Source: Syngnathus acus
Taxonomy: Eukaryota > Chordata > Actinopteri > Syngnathiformes > Syngnathidae
Reading direction: 5' to 3'
Assembly: GCF_901709675.1 (NCBI RefSeq)
Contig: NC_051090.1
Location: 1,547,342 to 1,611,341 of the forward strand
DNA length: 64,000 nucleotides
Under the pieces are notes generated by a model. The model had not been told where the DNA came from. It ran no database searches and saw only the letters and a list, made by a program, of their open reading frames with translations. Numbering within the stretch: position 1 is the stretch's first letter; each line of letters opens with the position of its first letter. Both the position numbers and the translations under genes were made by a program. This document shows, piece by piece, positions 1 to 12,910 of the stretch.

Positions 1-3000
1 TCTAATCACTATGTTTTGTAATTAAAAAAACGGCACTTTTAAAAAAAAGTATATATTTTGTAAAATGCTTTTGACAATGAAGTTGAACTCAAGTCATTCA
101 TTCCCCAACTTAAGATTCCCGCAAACAGGCTAGCGGCTTTTAGCGTGCCAATTAGAATAAAAGCAAGTTGGCGAGGCCAACATTAACAATAGTCAGGATG
201 TGGTTTAGTGCGCCCACATTTTCTAGGTGATGCTTGCAACCTGCACTGACATTTCACCACCAAGCGTGGAAGTGGGTGGGGTCTGTGGAAACTTGCACGG
301 TGAGAGAAAAAGATGCTTTGAAACGACGCCAAACATCTTCACAAATGACATTTTGCCACTCATCTAGTTTGTCCCCATCCAACGTGTTGCCATGACTTCA
401 ACACACTCAAACAGCTTGAGGTCTGCCATTTCTGACCAAACTTCTTCATTTTGTGCTTCCCCTTTTTTCTCGACATTTTCCTCAAGTCGGTTTTTCTGTC
501 TGCTAGGCTCGATCTGCTCTGCTCTGCTCAGTCAGGAAACGAGTCAGAACGCAACGCGGAAGTGGTCAACTTTGAAGTTTGTACTTGATTCGAGAAGCAC
601 AAGCAAAAAAGTAGAATGTAATCATTTAGCTGATACATGTTACAACTTATAGAAATGGAGCAGTCTAGTCATTTTAGATGTTGAATTAATTACATTTCTA
701 CGGGATAGTATCAAATTGGTTGGTAGCAGTCAACCAACAACTATCTTCCATGGAATTTCTCCATTTTAACAATTGAGTTCATTTCTGTGTTGAAACATTG
801 TTCTTCAACCTTCTACAGAAGGTGAAGATAAAATGTTCATACAGTTTTTGTGTCTAAATGAAAAGAAATCCATTTAGCAAGCAACATGATACGGCAGAAC
901 CAATCTGGCTCGGGCCTTAACTTTGATACAGCTGGGTTAAAAATGTCTCACCTGGCACAAAAGACCCTATTTTTGCTTCTATTTTTGTACCATAGCATTT
1001 TTGGGGCCGTGTTGGGACTGCAAACGGGCGCATTGTCATATTTGGCGCCAGGGCCAAGGACTTGTCCACCGTTCTCGTGAACGTGGTAGACACACCATGT
1101 CATTTATAAATATGACACCAGGATGGGACAGCCCCATCTCAATGAGTCAATAAGTCATTGAACATATACATCTAACATATCATCATACATTATAGTGCGA
1201 GGCAGCAAAAAAAAGATTGTAAATGCTCTACCACTCCAAGGTGCATACATAACCTGTATATCTAGATTTTGTCCGATTCAATGCCTTTGCGCAACAAAAG
1301 TTTGGAAACACTGACAAAGCATGGAGTCATTGTACACACATGAACACCCAAACCTGCATGTACGTATATCCTTCATCTCCTGACAGTCCCCAGGGATTAA
1401 TCTTTCCAGAACAACCCTAACCCCAAAAAATCTCTCCATCACCTTTTTAGCGTGCACACAAAGCAGAAGAGAAACACAACATTGAGTTAAATGCTTCTCT
1501 TTCTCACCATTGAACACGTTTTATAGCCCGAGGGGCTCACGTCACTCGTTCATACCGGGGGATCCAAAACGGCTCTCGCGACAACGTCCACTTTCCCAAA
1601 AAGCAACTTCAAGTTTGCAAAAGAACAAAATGAATGGCAATGGTGACTTACAGGAGGCCAGAGAGATGACAGTAGCCCACAGCAGCTGGCTCCAGAGAGC
1701 ACGCTGACCTTCCATGTGTGCCACCAAGTCACCTAGTGGGAAGCAACAAAGCAGATGTTCATACTCAACATCAAGAGGGACATGATTCAAGCCACTTACG
1801 TTTGGTGTTTTATCTGTTGACGCAGCTTCCTGGTCTCGTTGCCCGAAACTGAAAAGCTCGCCTCAAGTGAAGCCGGAGTAATGTCACGCCGAACGAAGCT
1901 GCCTTAACGTTGGGTGACAGGAAGCTTCATTTCACCATCGTCATCAAGAACAGGAAGTCATCGCATCGAGCGTGTGTGAAAAAAACCCCACCTGACTAAA
2001 GAAGAATAAAAAATCCACTTGACATGTTTTTTTAAATCTATTTCTTTTTGTAGAACTCGACTGGAGATGGATGCGTTGACTCACCTGCTCTGTGTTGGAA
2101 ATGCAATCTTTCAGCGGAATAATTCCAAAAGAGACAAACAGAAGTGAAACATCTTCAAGGTCCTCTTCTTTGTGACTCCGCCCTCATTCATCGCACACAC
2201 GAGACAACACCTCTGACTTGACCGCTAGTCCTTATTAGCGTCACATGGAGACAAAAAACTGTCAAACCTTCTTTTTGTAATATCAAATACAACTTACTCA
2301 TTTTACAACTGTAGCGGCAGTCTGATTTTTTTATTTTAACTTTATCACTGTCAGGTTGAAAGCTCCGATGTGACAATTTGGTGAATTTTTTTTTTCCCCC
2401 CACAAATCTAGGCTAATGGTCAGTGTTTGAAAATGATGATAAGTCACATAGCGACTTTGCTATTTTCTCAACATGCGGCCTTGAATTTGGAGAAGGCCTT
2501 TTTCCTCTTCCTGCATGAATGGCTTTTATTGTGGGCTTTTCTTTTCCCTGACTGAACTCATATTAACTTTAGTTTACTGAAAACAGATGGGTGAGGATTT
2601 TTTTTTTCCCTCTCTCATCGCCATGCATGTTCATCTCAGCAGTGTGCATTGAGACAATTTCCTACGACAGTGACTACAGTTGGACTTCTTTTATTTGATT
2701 TGATTATGATTATTTTACTTCATTTTATTATTGTCGGTGAGCGGTAAAGGGAGAACTAGCGTGTGCACTGCCCAACATGACTAAACACTTTTGTGGGTCT
2801 ATCTAGGGGGTTTCAAGCGGAAACCCAGCAGCAAATTTGGGGTTCTGATGAATAGATCACAAATTTAGCACCTTCCACTTCTCAAAACCGGGAAGATTCT
2901 GTGACTACAACTTTGCATCATTGCATTCATTTGCTCCTCATGAATGCAATAAAACAATCCCCCAAGGGTATGCTGGCCCTTTTCAGCAGTGTAAATCATA

Positions 3001-6000
3001 AAAAAAGAAAAAAATCCGATGAAAGTAAGTCGCAATAAGCATAAGTTGATCAAACGTCACATACAGAGCTGCAAGTTTGTACTGATTTGTTGCGCCTGTG
3101 AAGGAAAACTGAAAATACTCTTTTTTTAGGCTCCCAACACTTATGTAGCGCTTGAGTCAAAGGGTGTGGTAAGAATGATACAACTTCCGCAAATGTCGTC
3201 TTTCTTATTTGCATACTGTGTACGTTGTTTTACGGAGTATCTATTCGAATTTGGGATTCCAAAAATATATACACAATATATGTTTGAGTACATCAGGCTG
3301 GCTGCTTATTATTGCAGAGGAGGGAGCGATTAGCCAAGTGCTCTTAGTATTTCCATAGAGTCACAGCTGTGACCACAAAAGAGATTTGCTCCGTCTCGCT
3401 GTCGGTGCTCTTTGCCATACGTCAGTCATCTCAGCACTCCAAATCTAACTGTTCTGGTATATATTATTATGGTGGTCCTCAAATAGTCCAATTTACTAAC
3501 TTGGTTTAAAAAGTTTGAGAAGCACAGAGGACAACTGATGTTTCTATTTGTCAATGGCAGTGACAAGAATATTTAAGATTGCATTTTCTTCCCCGTCTGC
3601 ATCCTTTTGCACCTCTCTCGCAAAAAAACTGACTTTTGTGGTAAAATTACACTTCCTCTCCATTTCCTCTTTCAGATAAGTGACAGTCACCGTGACAAAC
3701 AAAAGAGACACCGTCACGTCTCGACTTTCCCATGCAGTGCAAGTGTGCGAGCGTGGTGACGAAAGTCTTTCTAACCACTGGGGGGCAGTATGGCTTCACG
3801 CTGTACCACAAGTAGCCTTTTCGTGCATATATTTTTCCTTCACCGTTTATTTATTTATTTTTTTAGGGGGAGGGAGGGGCAGCCAGGAGTGTGAGCTTTT
3901 TTTTCCCCGCACACACAAACACATGTAACATACATTCACACACCCTCAATGGTGCAATTTGGACTCCTTGTGGTTCTTCTCTGCCAGTGACTGACAGGTT
4001 CTTAACGAGAGCAGCCTGGAGCGTTTGCCCTCCAGGCGTGTACATCAACCATCAACATACAAGACACACACACACATTTTACACACCTTGCACAAACATC
4101 TAGTCTTTCTCGGCAGGCAATGATTGGCGGTCACCGTGAGTCGGTTTCCATGACGCAGCCTGATCCGACACGGAAGGCATGCCATTGTCCGGTTCAGGTG
4201 GAAACGTCGGGCGACGCCTCGCAGGCAGAAGGTCGCGTGTGGGCTTATTGTGACGGTCACAATGATGAGGCCGCATAGCTGGCCGGCGTAAAAACAGCGC
4301 GTTCCCTCCACCCCTTCACGATTCATCCCGCCGCTCACCTTTGTTCCTTCTCGCCTCGCACCGAGAGAAAAGCCAATTAAAATACTATGCGGATGGATAC
4401 GATGAAGAAAGACATAGCTCCTCCATGACATTCTCTCTACCCCCTGCGTGGTGACAGATCTGGCGCATTCACACCGAGGTGAAAAGAAAAAAAAAAACAG
4501 ACGGCTCTCGCCCTCCTGCTGCTATTAAATGTTGATGTATAATATCAAAAATATATATACACGCACAGCAACACCAAGACGAATGTCGGAATCAAACTCA
4601 ACCCTGGATTCAACCCTGCATGCTCAAATAAGCCGCATGTGTTTTTTATGCGAGGAGCGGGCGAATAGGAAAGAAGGTGGACCATTTATTTTTTACATGA
4701 CGCTGCACTGTTTTCTTCCTAGGAGGCCATGCTGCACACACAAACACACGCGACCTCTGACCTCATCATGTGTGTGTGTGTGACACGGTATGTTTTATCA
4801 TATATGGTGAAACAAAGCCCCTCAGGACAGTTTGTGTACATGATAACACAAGTCAGAATTTCTTGTCTCTCACACACATACACGAACGGCAGAGTCGGAA
4901 GACTTCAGGATTTGATTGGCCGTTTCGAAATGTGGCCGGCAGTTGAGTGACCCAGCACTAACAAGGCCTCAGAGGAGCGCTTCTCATCCGCTGACCACAC
5001 AACGCTGCTCTCTTGTCAACGCGCTTGGTTCAAATGATTATTAGCACCTCATCCCATCAAAAAGCAGAATCAGAATTGTCCAGTGGACGCTATACGTGCA
5101 CCTGTGACATCTAAGCAGGTCAAATAAGAGAAGTGGGGGAAAAGATAGTAAATACCAAAGGCACTTTATCGTTGATATTGGCCCAGCTAAAAAAAAAAAA
5201 AGCACACAAATAATTCCATATCCTCATTGGACAGTAAAGGTATGCTATTGCGATACGTTATTGGTGCTAGAAGCCCCCCCCCCTCCCCTCGCAGCATCGT
5301 AAAAGTGCGTGCTTGCCAGTTTGATATGAAATGCCATACAAGCAATGGCCTCGCTACTTCTGTCCAGTTAGATGGGACAAATAGTCAGCGCTGGAGATAC
5401 GGCAGGGTGGACGTGTGATGGCCACTGTGTCAGGAAGTGGAGATTCAACCCGTTTAATGAGAATCTATGGCCCGTTTGGATAAAGGGCCTGCCTGACTGA
5501 GAGGCTGTGACAAGTCTTAATGCTCACAAGTATAAATGATGTGGGTGGGCCGAGGAAGGGAGGGGGGGGGGCTCATCCTGGGGAGGATGAGGCTGAGTGG
5601 AATCAATCCTCGGAGAACACGCATGGGTGGTGCTGGCCAAGAGGCCGGAGACTGACAAATGGCTTGGGAGGGAAAACTGGAGTGAAGGGAAGGGGGGGGG
5701 GAAAGTGACAAAACTAGGAGAGGTGGGGAAAAGCAAAACTTGCACATTTTAATTGCAATTTGATGGAGGTGGCAAAGATATGTTCAATTGGAATGACACA
5801 CACACACACAGCCTTTGTTATGTTGAGATCGTTTGTCTCTGCTGCAGAGAGGGGTTCAAATCCAATTGAGTCAATATCACTGGAGAATACTATAGAATAC
5901 ACACTGTGTGTGTGTGTGTGCGCGTGTTTATTTTGCATGTGAGAAACATGGCACCCAGGGACTTTCTCCCTCTTCGCCTACAGTTGAAATGGAATTGAAT

Positions 6001-8399
6001 AGTCGGAATTCTCAATGGTAAACGTTCACAAAGTCAATACCAACAGTTGGGTCTCTCCTGCGTTGGGATTAGGGTTAAGGGCATTACCATTTCTGAGGCT
6101 TCATAAAAAACACACACACACACTCAAGATTCAGTCCACACACACACACACCAAAGACATTCACTGGATGGGCCCCATGAGATGGTAAAATATTTTTCAG
6201 TCTTTTGTAAAATGCTTAGTACAGATTGTGCATAAATATTCCCTTGTAATATCCATTGAATACTTATTTTATTTTGGGTTAAACGATTTTGCAAGATGGT
6301 GTCATGGTCTAAGTGACAGATATCCTGAGTGCATGCTATTATTAAAAATAAAACCTAAGGTACTAGAGCTATCATGAGGTTTGGAATAATGTAAAATAAT
6401 GTAGAAAAATGTACTTGCATCTCTCATTTAAAAAAAAAAGGTAAAAGCGCCCTGATGAGTGTTATTTAATATTTACTGTATATAACAGAAGCTCATGACT
6501 GTATCCAGAGGACACATTTGACCAGTATAATGCAGTGGTAGTGACATTTACAACCTCAATTAAAAATTGGAGTCTAGCCTTTTCATGTTGCTGTATTTCT
6601 CTCATATTAACATTAAATAAAGCCTGTATGTGATTTTATCCATTTTTTGGTCACCTCGGATCAGGTGGCTTCAATGCAAGTTTCAGCGCGGCGCCGCAAT
6701 GTAGATCAAGTTTGGGCAGATTTGTTAGCCAGCGTGGAGCCGAGCTTTACGAGCACTGCGGCCCCTAATGCTTCCTGCTGGTCATTAACAGCGGGCCGAC
6801 TTGGACTTTTTTTTTTTTTTTTAACTACAGCACAGTGTCTCATTTGAGCAGCGAGCCATAAAACCCCAGGCGCTGTCGCTCAGTGTCATTTAAAGCGGGA
6901 CTGATTGGAGCTATCTCTGGCCTTTGCTTGCCCACCTTCCTCCCCGCTTGCGTTCTTTGCCGGACGCCTCATGAATAATGAATGAGGATGGAGCTGTGAT
7001 ATTAATGGAGCTGAAAAACAGACGGAGAAGCATCCTTTGTGCCAGCAGCCATGGCTTCCCTACCCAGCTCAAACTGCCCCTGCCCCGTCACCGTGCATGC
7101 ACCTTCCTCTCTGCCTGTGGGAGGAGATGAGACAACGCTCAGTTTTCCCTCCCTGGCCAAAAGATCTTCTCCACCTCTGGCTGCCGCAGCCAGGGTAAAA
7201 GTCGCATCGTGACTTTGAAATAAGAGACAAACTTTCCTAGGATGGACCTGGCTGGATGTGTATGCAAAGTGGCTATTGTCTGCCTTGCTCTGGAGTTCAA
7301 GGGCAATCACGATCCAGTCAAAGTGCAAATTACAATGACAGTAAATCTCTTTCATTCTTCCCTCTTCGGCTCCGTAGGGGAAAATAAGCTTCTATGTATT
7401 GCCCAAGAGCACAGTGAGCCTTATTGAGGCCAAGCAACAAAAGCTTTGCTGACACGGACTATGTGGCGCGAGTGGGCTGGCAGTCGGAGAAGTTTGGCCC
7501 CAGGCTGCCAGTGTTGCCGGCCATCCTTGGATGACTCGCCCAACTAGGCCAGAGGGCACAGATAATGGGCAGAGTTTTCAAAACCTTCTATTGGTGCCAG
7601 AATGTCGGAGCAGAGCAGTCAACAATGATAAATCCTCACCTTATACGGATAGACAGAGCTCAATGCACGCTACGGACGACTGCCACTTGGCTGGAAAGTG
7701 AAGAGAGGCGGGAAGGACCAACCAGGTCGCCAGCAACCTCTGACCCACATCCAATTTTTTATTATTCTAACATGGTACTTATTGAAGCAGCTCCGTCAAT
7801 TAAATTAGCTTTATTTGGATATAATTTGTTTTTTTAAAATTAATTATCATTAAATGATTAATTTATAAATTATCATAAAAATCATGACTCAAAATATAAT
7901 GTGGGAAAATTGGCAGAGAAATTTGGGGGAATAAATGAATTCATTTTATCTTTAGTTTTTGGAGGGTGACTAATACTTGAATCCAATAGTTCCACAAAAA
8001 AAAAGAAAAATCCGTTTCTAGATGGAAGAGCTTGTTGTATTGCAGTCCTGTATATTCTTGATGCTTTCTATACTGTGCTGAAAGGCAAGTCATTAAAGTA
8101 GGACGCCATTTCCAAACAAAGCCTTGCGGTTTTCAGTCGAGGCACCATTTCATGACAGCGGTCATGCGCTCGTTTACATTTCATCTATATTCAACCTTAT
8201 CTTATTTTTTTTCCACGCTCACAAGTTTGCGCAACTTGTTAATGGAACTTGCAAGTGTTTTGATGTCCACACACTGAAAGAGTGAAATAAAAGTCTGTTT
8301 CTACCATGAGGCAATGTTTTGATCCTCGGCGTGAAGTTAGAGTGTCAGAGAAATCCCGTTAAAAGGGAGTATAGTTCAAGAAGTTGAAAATTTCACTTT
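1..8399. other. Non-coding flank
   Basis: I see no gene here. There are CA/TG tracts (near 5797, 5907, 6113 and 6139), poly-T and poly-A runs and a CTCF-like motif at 3775-3790. Open frames are short and unmatched on both strands. Confidence 0.6.
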
Positions 8400-9430
8400 T
8401 TTTTGCACTTGCTGGGGTGAGCATTTCAGCTAATTACGCACAAATCCCTCACGCTCGCAGCTCCGATCCACCGGCGCCGCTGTCTCGGCAGAGGACAAAG
8501 AAAAACAAAGGGAGACTGACAAACAAACAGTGAGTGCGGGGAAGAGGGGAAAAAAAAAACCAAAAAAACAATCTAAAAGAAAAGGAAGCTTTCTTTCTGT
8601 GGAGCGGCTGACAGTGGCGTTTAATCAGTTGCTTTCTGCAGCGGCGACAGAGCGAGTGGCCCCGGCGGAGCGGCCCTCTGATCAGCGCCGGGAGATCGAC
8701 TCCCCGCCAAGACGCCGCCGCCACCCCCTGAACCTCAGGTCAGTCCTCGGTGGCTACGTTTCATTCCGCCGCCGCCGTGTCTTTCTCTCATTAAGACGCA
8801 ATTGTGTGTCTACGTGGCTTTCCGCACATGCTTGTGGAATGTTTGTTTCACTGTGCGTATACGGAAAAATAGGCACCCCAGGACTCGCCTAAAGGGGATG
8901 CGGATTCCCGACCTCCACTGAGATTCTGCAGCACCATTTGGATCATCTAGCGGTGGGGGAAGGGTGTGCGTGTGTGTGTTGCAGAAAGATGCAGGATTCA
9001 TCAAGTGACTTTGTGCCTCGGGGTCACGCTCACACACTAAGGGTGAGAAGAAGAAGTCGGAGCTGAGGCAAGGTAAACAAAAGTAGACTGTTAAGATCTC
9101 ATCGTGCATATTGTTAACTAATCACCAATCCGGGCGTCACATGGGGACGTTGAGTTTAAAGGTTATGCGTATTGGAGGAAACTTTTCTCCTCTTGCATCA
9201 TGGGCCCCTCCGGTGCCACCTTACATGATCAACTGCTTGCTGAAAGGTCATGACCTTTCACCCGGTTGTAAAAAGATTCAAATTGATAGCCGCCTGGGTT
9301 CACGTGCGACGCGCCGGCTGATTGACTGGCACGGGCGCCGCGAGGACCCGACACGGAAGCGGCGCTCCGAAACGGCCGTCACGACTCTTGGCTGTCTGTC
9401 GCCGTATGCTAATGTTGGCCTTTAAACAAA
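8400..9430. other. CpG-rich island in the NEK7 downstream region
   Basis: GC- and CpG-rich blocks (8450-8800 and 9290-9400) stand out from the AT-rich surroundings. A consensus plus-strand donor CCTCAG|GTCAGT occurs at 8738/8739 after a CCGCCGCCACC stretch, which looks like the end of a first exon. No recognisable protein is encoded. It may be the promoter and first exon of an unidentified plus-strand transcript, or an enhancer. Confidence 0.35.
9241..9260. promoter_or_regulatory. Perfect 20-bp palindrome containing a TREpal nuclear-receptor site
   Basis: TGAAAGGTCATGACCTTTCA is its own reverse complement. Its centre AGGTCATGACCT is two inverted AGGTCA half-sites with no spacer, the classical palindromic thyroid-hormone/retinoid response element. 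Confidence 0.7.
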
Positions 9431-9586
9431 TTCACCAAACACACTCGGCAGCCTGGTGTGTTTGTTCACTTGCATAAATGCATATGATTCTCATTCTGTG
9501 GCGAGCATTTGCTTTGCCCCAGACAACAACGCCACAGAGTTATGCTATAAAGTTCACACAGTCTATTAATTTTCAGGCATCTGAAT

Positions 9587-9602
9587 AACACGGCGCCGTG
9601 TT
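9587..9602. repeat. 16-bp perfect palindrome
   Basis: AACACGGCGCCGTGTT is self-complementary and GC-rich, in otherwise AT-rich DNA 330 bp from the TREpal palindrome. Confidence 0.8.
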
Positions 9603-12600
9603 TGTTAGACCTGCAGGCACGCTTCATAAATAATGAATAAACAGTCCAGGCTGGCTTTATGGACGTGACTTTTGAGTTAGAAAGACACCACTTGTTTGCA
9701 GACTTAGCTAAACTAGGACATGCAAAGAAACACCAACGCCCTGTGCTTAATTAACAAGATCAATTTACTGTTGATTTACTTGAGGGTTCACTTTAGGTTA
9801 AGTGCGGTTCACAACTGTGAAAGTTGTCAACACGCAATTCTTTGAAATAGGAACTACTTTGCCAGTATAGCGGAATCGATTGTGCTTCCGTAGTTTATAC
9901 AGACAACAGTACTAATTAATAATATAAGTATTGATTTGCACTAAAGTGTTTGGGCAAATGCATTTACAATAAAAATAAATATATAATAAAATATAATATA
10001 TTCATAATATTATTATATACGTATATGATAAAATTTCACATGTTTAACTTGGCTGACCGATTTCCAAAAATCAGACACCTAGTTGTTGCCATTTCCAACC
10101 AAATAGTTTGTGGAATTGTCGCTCTACAACAATTACTGCTAAATAAAGAGCAATGTAACGGTGTCTATAAAAATCATTTTGGATTGGTAGCGTCGCTCTC
10201 GTGACATGGAGCAGACTGTGTTGCAATGTTGTGGTCGGCGAGCGCTTTCGCTTTCTCTGCGATTCGCGTTTCGGTTCCGCCGCCTTCACACACAAACGGG
10301 GCTCACCTGAAGGTGGTGGGGGGAGGATGGGTTTGGCTGTGGGCCCTGCAGACAGGGCGATCAAAGGCTCCTCAGTCTGTCTGCTAACGGAGAATAGACA
10401 ATAGTAAAGAGGGCTGCCTTTGATTCCAGCTCACTTTTATTGATCACAGAGGAGCAGGGATTGAAATCTGAGAGACAACCCCGAACCCCAGTCATCTCTC
10501 AGCTATTGCTTATATCCAGAAAAGGCAGATCAATGACGCAAGTTTTTCTTTTAACTTTTTGTTTGTTCCATGAAAAAAAAAAAAAAAAAAGGTCGGCTCC
10601 TTGGCTGTCTATCAGGTGATGCTGATTCACCACCACCTCATCTTAAGTAAGATGGGTTACCGTGTTTGGGATTTGCTGACAGCCCTTGCCCTGCGCCGTG
10701 CTCTTTCATTGCCCCTCTGCTGCCTGCTCAGCAACCTTCAAAACAGACTTTTAGAATGTTTGGTTTGATCATCCTCGTGGAGGTAAAGATTCGGGCGCAG
10801 GGAGCTTTGGCTGCAGTTCAGAAAGGAGCGTGTGAATGAGGGAAGCCAGCATGGCCAAGTGTACAACATCCCCCCCCGCCCCCCTTGTCTCTCTCACACG
10901 CCGTTACAAGGCTCCTCAGCTCAGCTCATCTCATCTCTGTCTCGACTCCAGCGGCAGTTGTGTTTCAATCCCTCCCGAGACGCCAAACTACCCCGGCCTA
11001 AATTTGAGACCTGCAATGAGTTTATCGTCCTGGCTTTTACAGTTATGAGGTGAGACACAGAGCGAGCTGCCTATGAGCTCAAGTTGTGTGCAAGAGCGTC
11101 ATGTTTTGAATTTAACCTGGCCGGTAGTAAAAAATAAAAAAAATAAAAAGTATGACGGTCATTAAAGGGAAAAACAGTGCTGCGTAATCTTGCATGACTA
11201 TACCGAATAGGAATCCCGGTTAAAACACGCCTTTTAATAGCAAATTTAATTTGGCCGAGATAGTATATCGGAGTCTATGTGCGGCTGACCTTCATCTTGA
11301 AAAGTGACTCTTTAAAGTCCGTTTAAGTTGGGCTGACAGATGTGCTTCTTTGGGGACAGCTCATTGGCAACTTTATGGCGAGAGTGCTTATTTTATTAGA
11401 GCCCGGCACGTGTGTGCATGCGTGCGTGACAGTGAGGGAAATCCTTTCGGAAGTCTGGCAGAGGGCGAAAACATTGGAGACTTTAAAAAGGACGTAAAAC
11501 CTCCTGATATTTATCATCCAAAAAGAAAATGGCTTTGTCTGAATAACTGAAAGAAATTGCATTTCCCGAGTGCTTACTTTGGACTGCTTTCACATCAAAA
11601 GTGTCAAAAAGTGCTCCGGGTTTTGTTTTCACATTTAAAAAGATTAAAGACACGGATGTGACGTTAAGTGTCAACTTGAAGTCACCTGTAAAAAAAAAAA
11701 AAAAAAAAGTCGGCACGTTTCCATATTTCCGAAAGCTGCACATTACACAGAAGAAGGAAAAACAAGGAGTCAAGCGTGACCGTATTTGTGTATGTGTGTG
11801 CGTGTCAAGCCCTCGTCTTAGCTTCAGCTTTCTTTTGAAAACATTTAAAACAGAATTTTGATCCAGTGCTTAACCGTTTGTGAAAATGCCCCTTCCGGAA
11901 GGCTGAACCGAGTTTAGTTTTGTTAAGCGAGAGACAAGGGAGGGAAGGAAGAGCGCGAGGCTTTTAAGAGTGCTCGACTGCTTTAGCGAGCCACTTAGCT
12001 TTTGATTTTGGCCGAGCTCACTGCAGGCTCCTTGTACTTTGGCGTGCCCCCCCTGCGCCGGCCCGGTGCTTGCAGATTAAGGACATGCGGCGCCAAAGTC
12101 AGTCATTACGCCAGCGCTTGTGCGTGTGTGTACACAGGCTTATTAGGTGCTCTGTTTAGTACGTGTGCGCCATCATACGTGTTTGTGTATCAGGTAGCCT
12201 GCTGGGTGTAGCGAGTGAGTGAAAAATGACTGCAAGGGGAGCCTTTTCTTTATGTGAACCTCAGGAGAGAGCATCCTGACAAATACGGCAACCCGAAAAA
12301 GCCGGCGCCTTTTATTCTAAATATGAGTTTAACCTGTTTAAAGTTTCATAAGTTCAAACAATAGCGGCTTTCAAATGATGAACAGGACGGCGCTGCTGTC
12401 CCTGGTGATTGTTCTCTCCCAGCAAACTAATATGTTTGAAGCTCAGGCTGCCGTAGCCAAGGATGCGCCACAAGCTATTACAAATGCGCACTCAAGTATT
12501 GATATTCCGGGCTTCTAAAAACAAAACAAACAAACGGGAAGGGGGTCGGTGGGAAATCAAGTCAATGTCCTCTGGAACGGTCCTATTTTTTTTCCCCCCC

Positions 12601-12780
12601 ACTTGAATATCACCTGGGACAGATGATGAGCTGAGAGATTATCCCACTATTTTTTTTTTTAAACTCTTAAATCTACATATACAGACACATAAATTAAACT
12701 TTACCTCAGAGACGTTTAAACGCAAAGCCTATTTTAAGGTTGAGCAAAGGCCTTGCTGTTTTTCAATTGTATACTTCTCA

Positions 12781-12910
12781 AGCGGTGTGCATTGGCATTT
12801 AATGGAATAAATATTCATATTAAAAACAGCATTAAAATATTAAATAGCGGTGTGTATTGGAATTTAATTGAATACATATTAATATTAAAAATAGCATTAA
12901 AATATGAAAT
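12781..12910. repeat. Two tandem 65-bp units
   Basis: Unit 1 (12781-12845) and unit 2 (12846-12910) both begin AGCGGTGTG and contain GCATTAAAATAT near the end. They differ at roughly 7 positions, so this is an old local duplication in AT-rich DNA. Confidence 0.85.

Noticed and set aside
2725-2745. TTGTCGGTGAG resembling the 3' part of miR-181, which lies in the wider human neighbourhood
   Set aside because: The seed part of miR-181 is missing and no precursor hairpin is seen.
5845-5870. tRNA-like B-box GGTTCAAATCC
   Set aside because: There is no matching A-box or cloverleaf around it. It is a chance match.
8530-8892. Plus-strand frame in the CpG island with a Lys/Arg-rich start
   Set aside because: Basic residues come from A-tracts and CGC repeats. 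The initiation codon is weak and no known protein fits. The island is kept as a regulatory or non-coding observation only.
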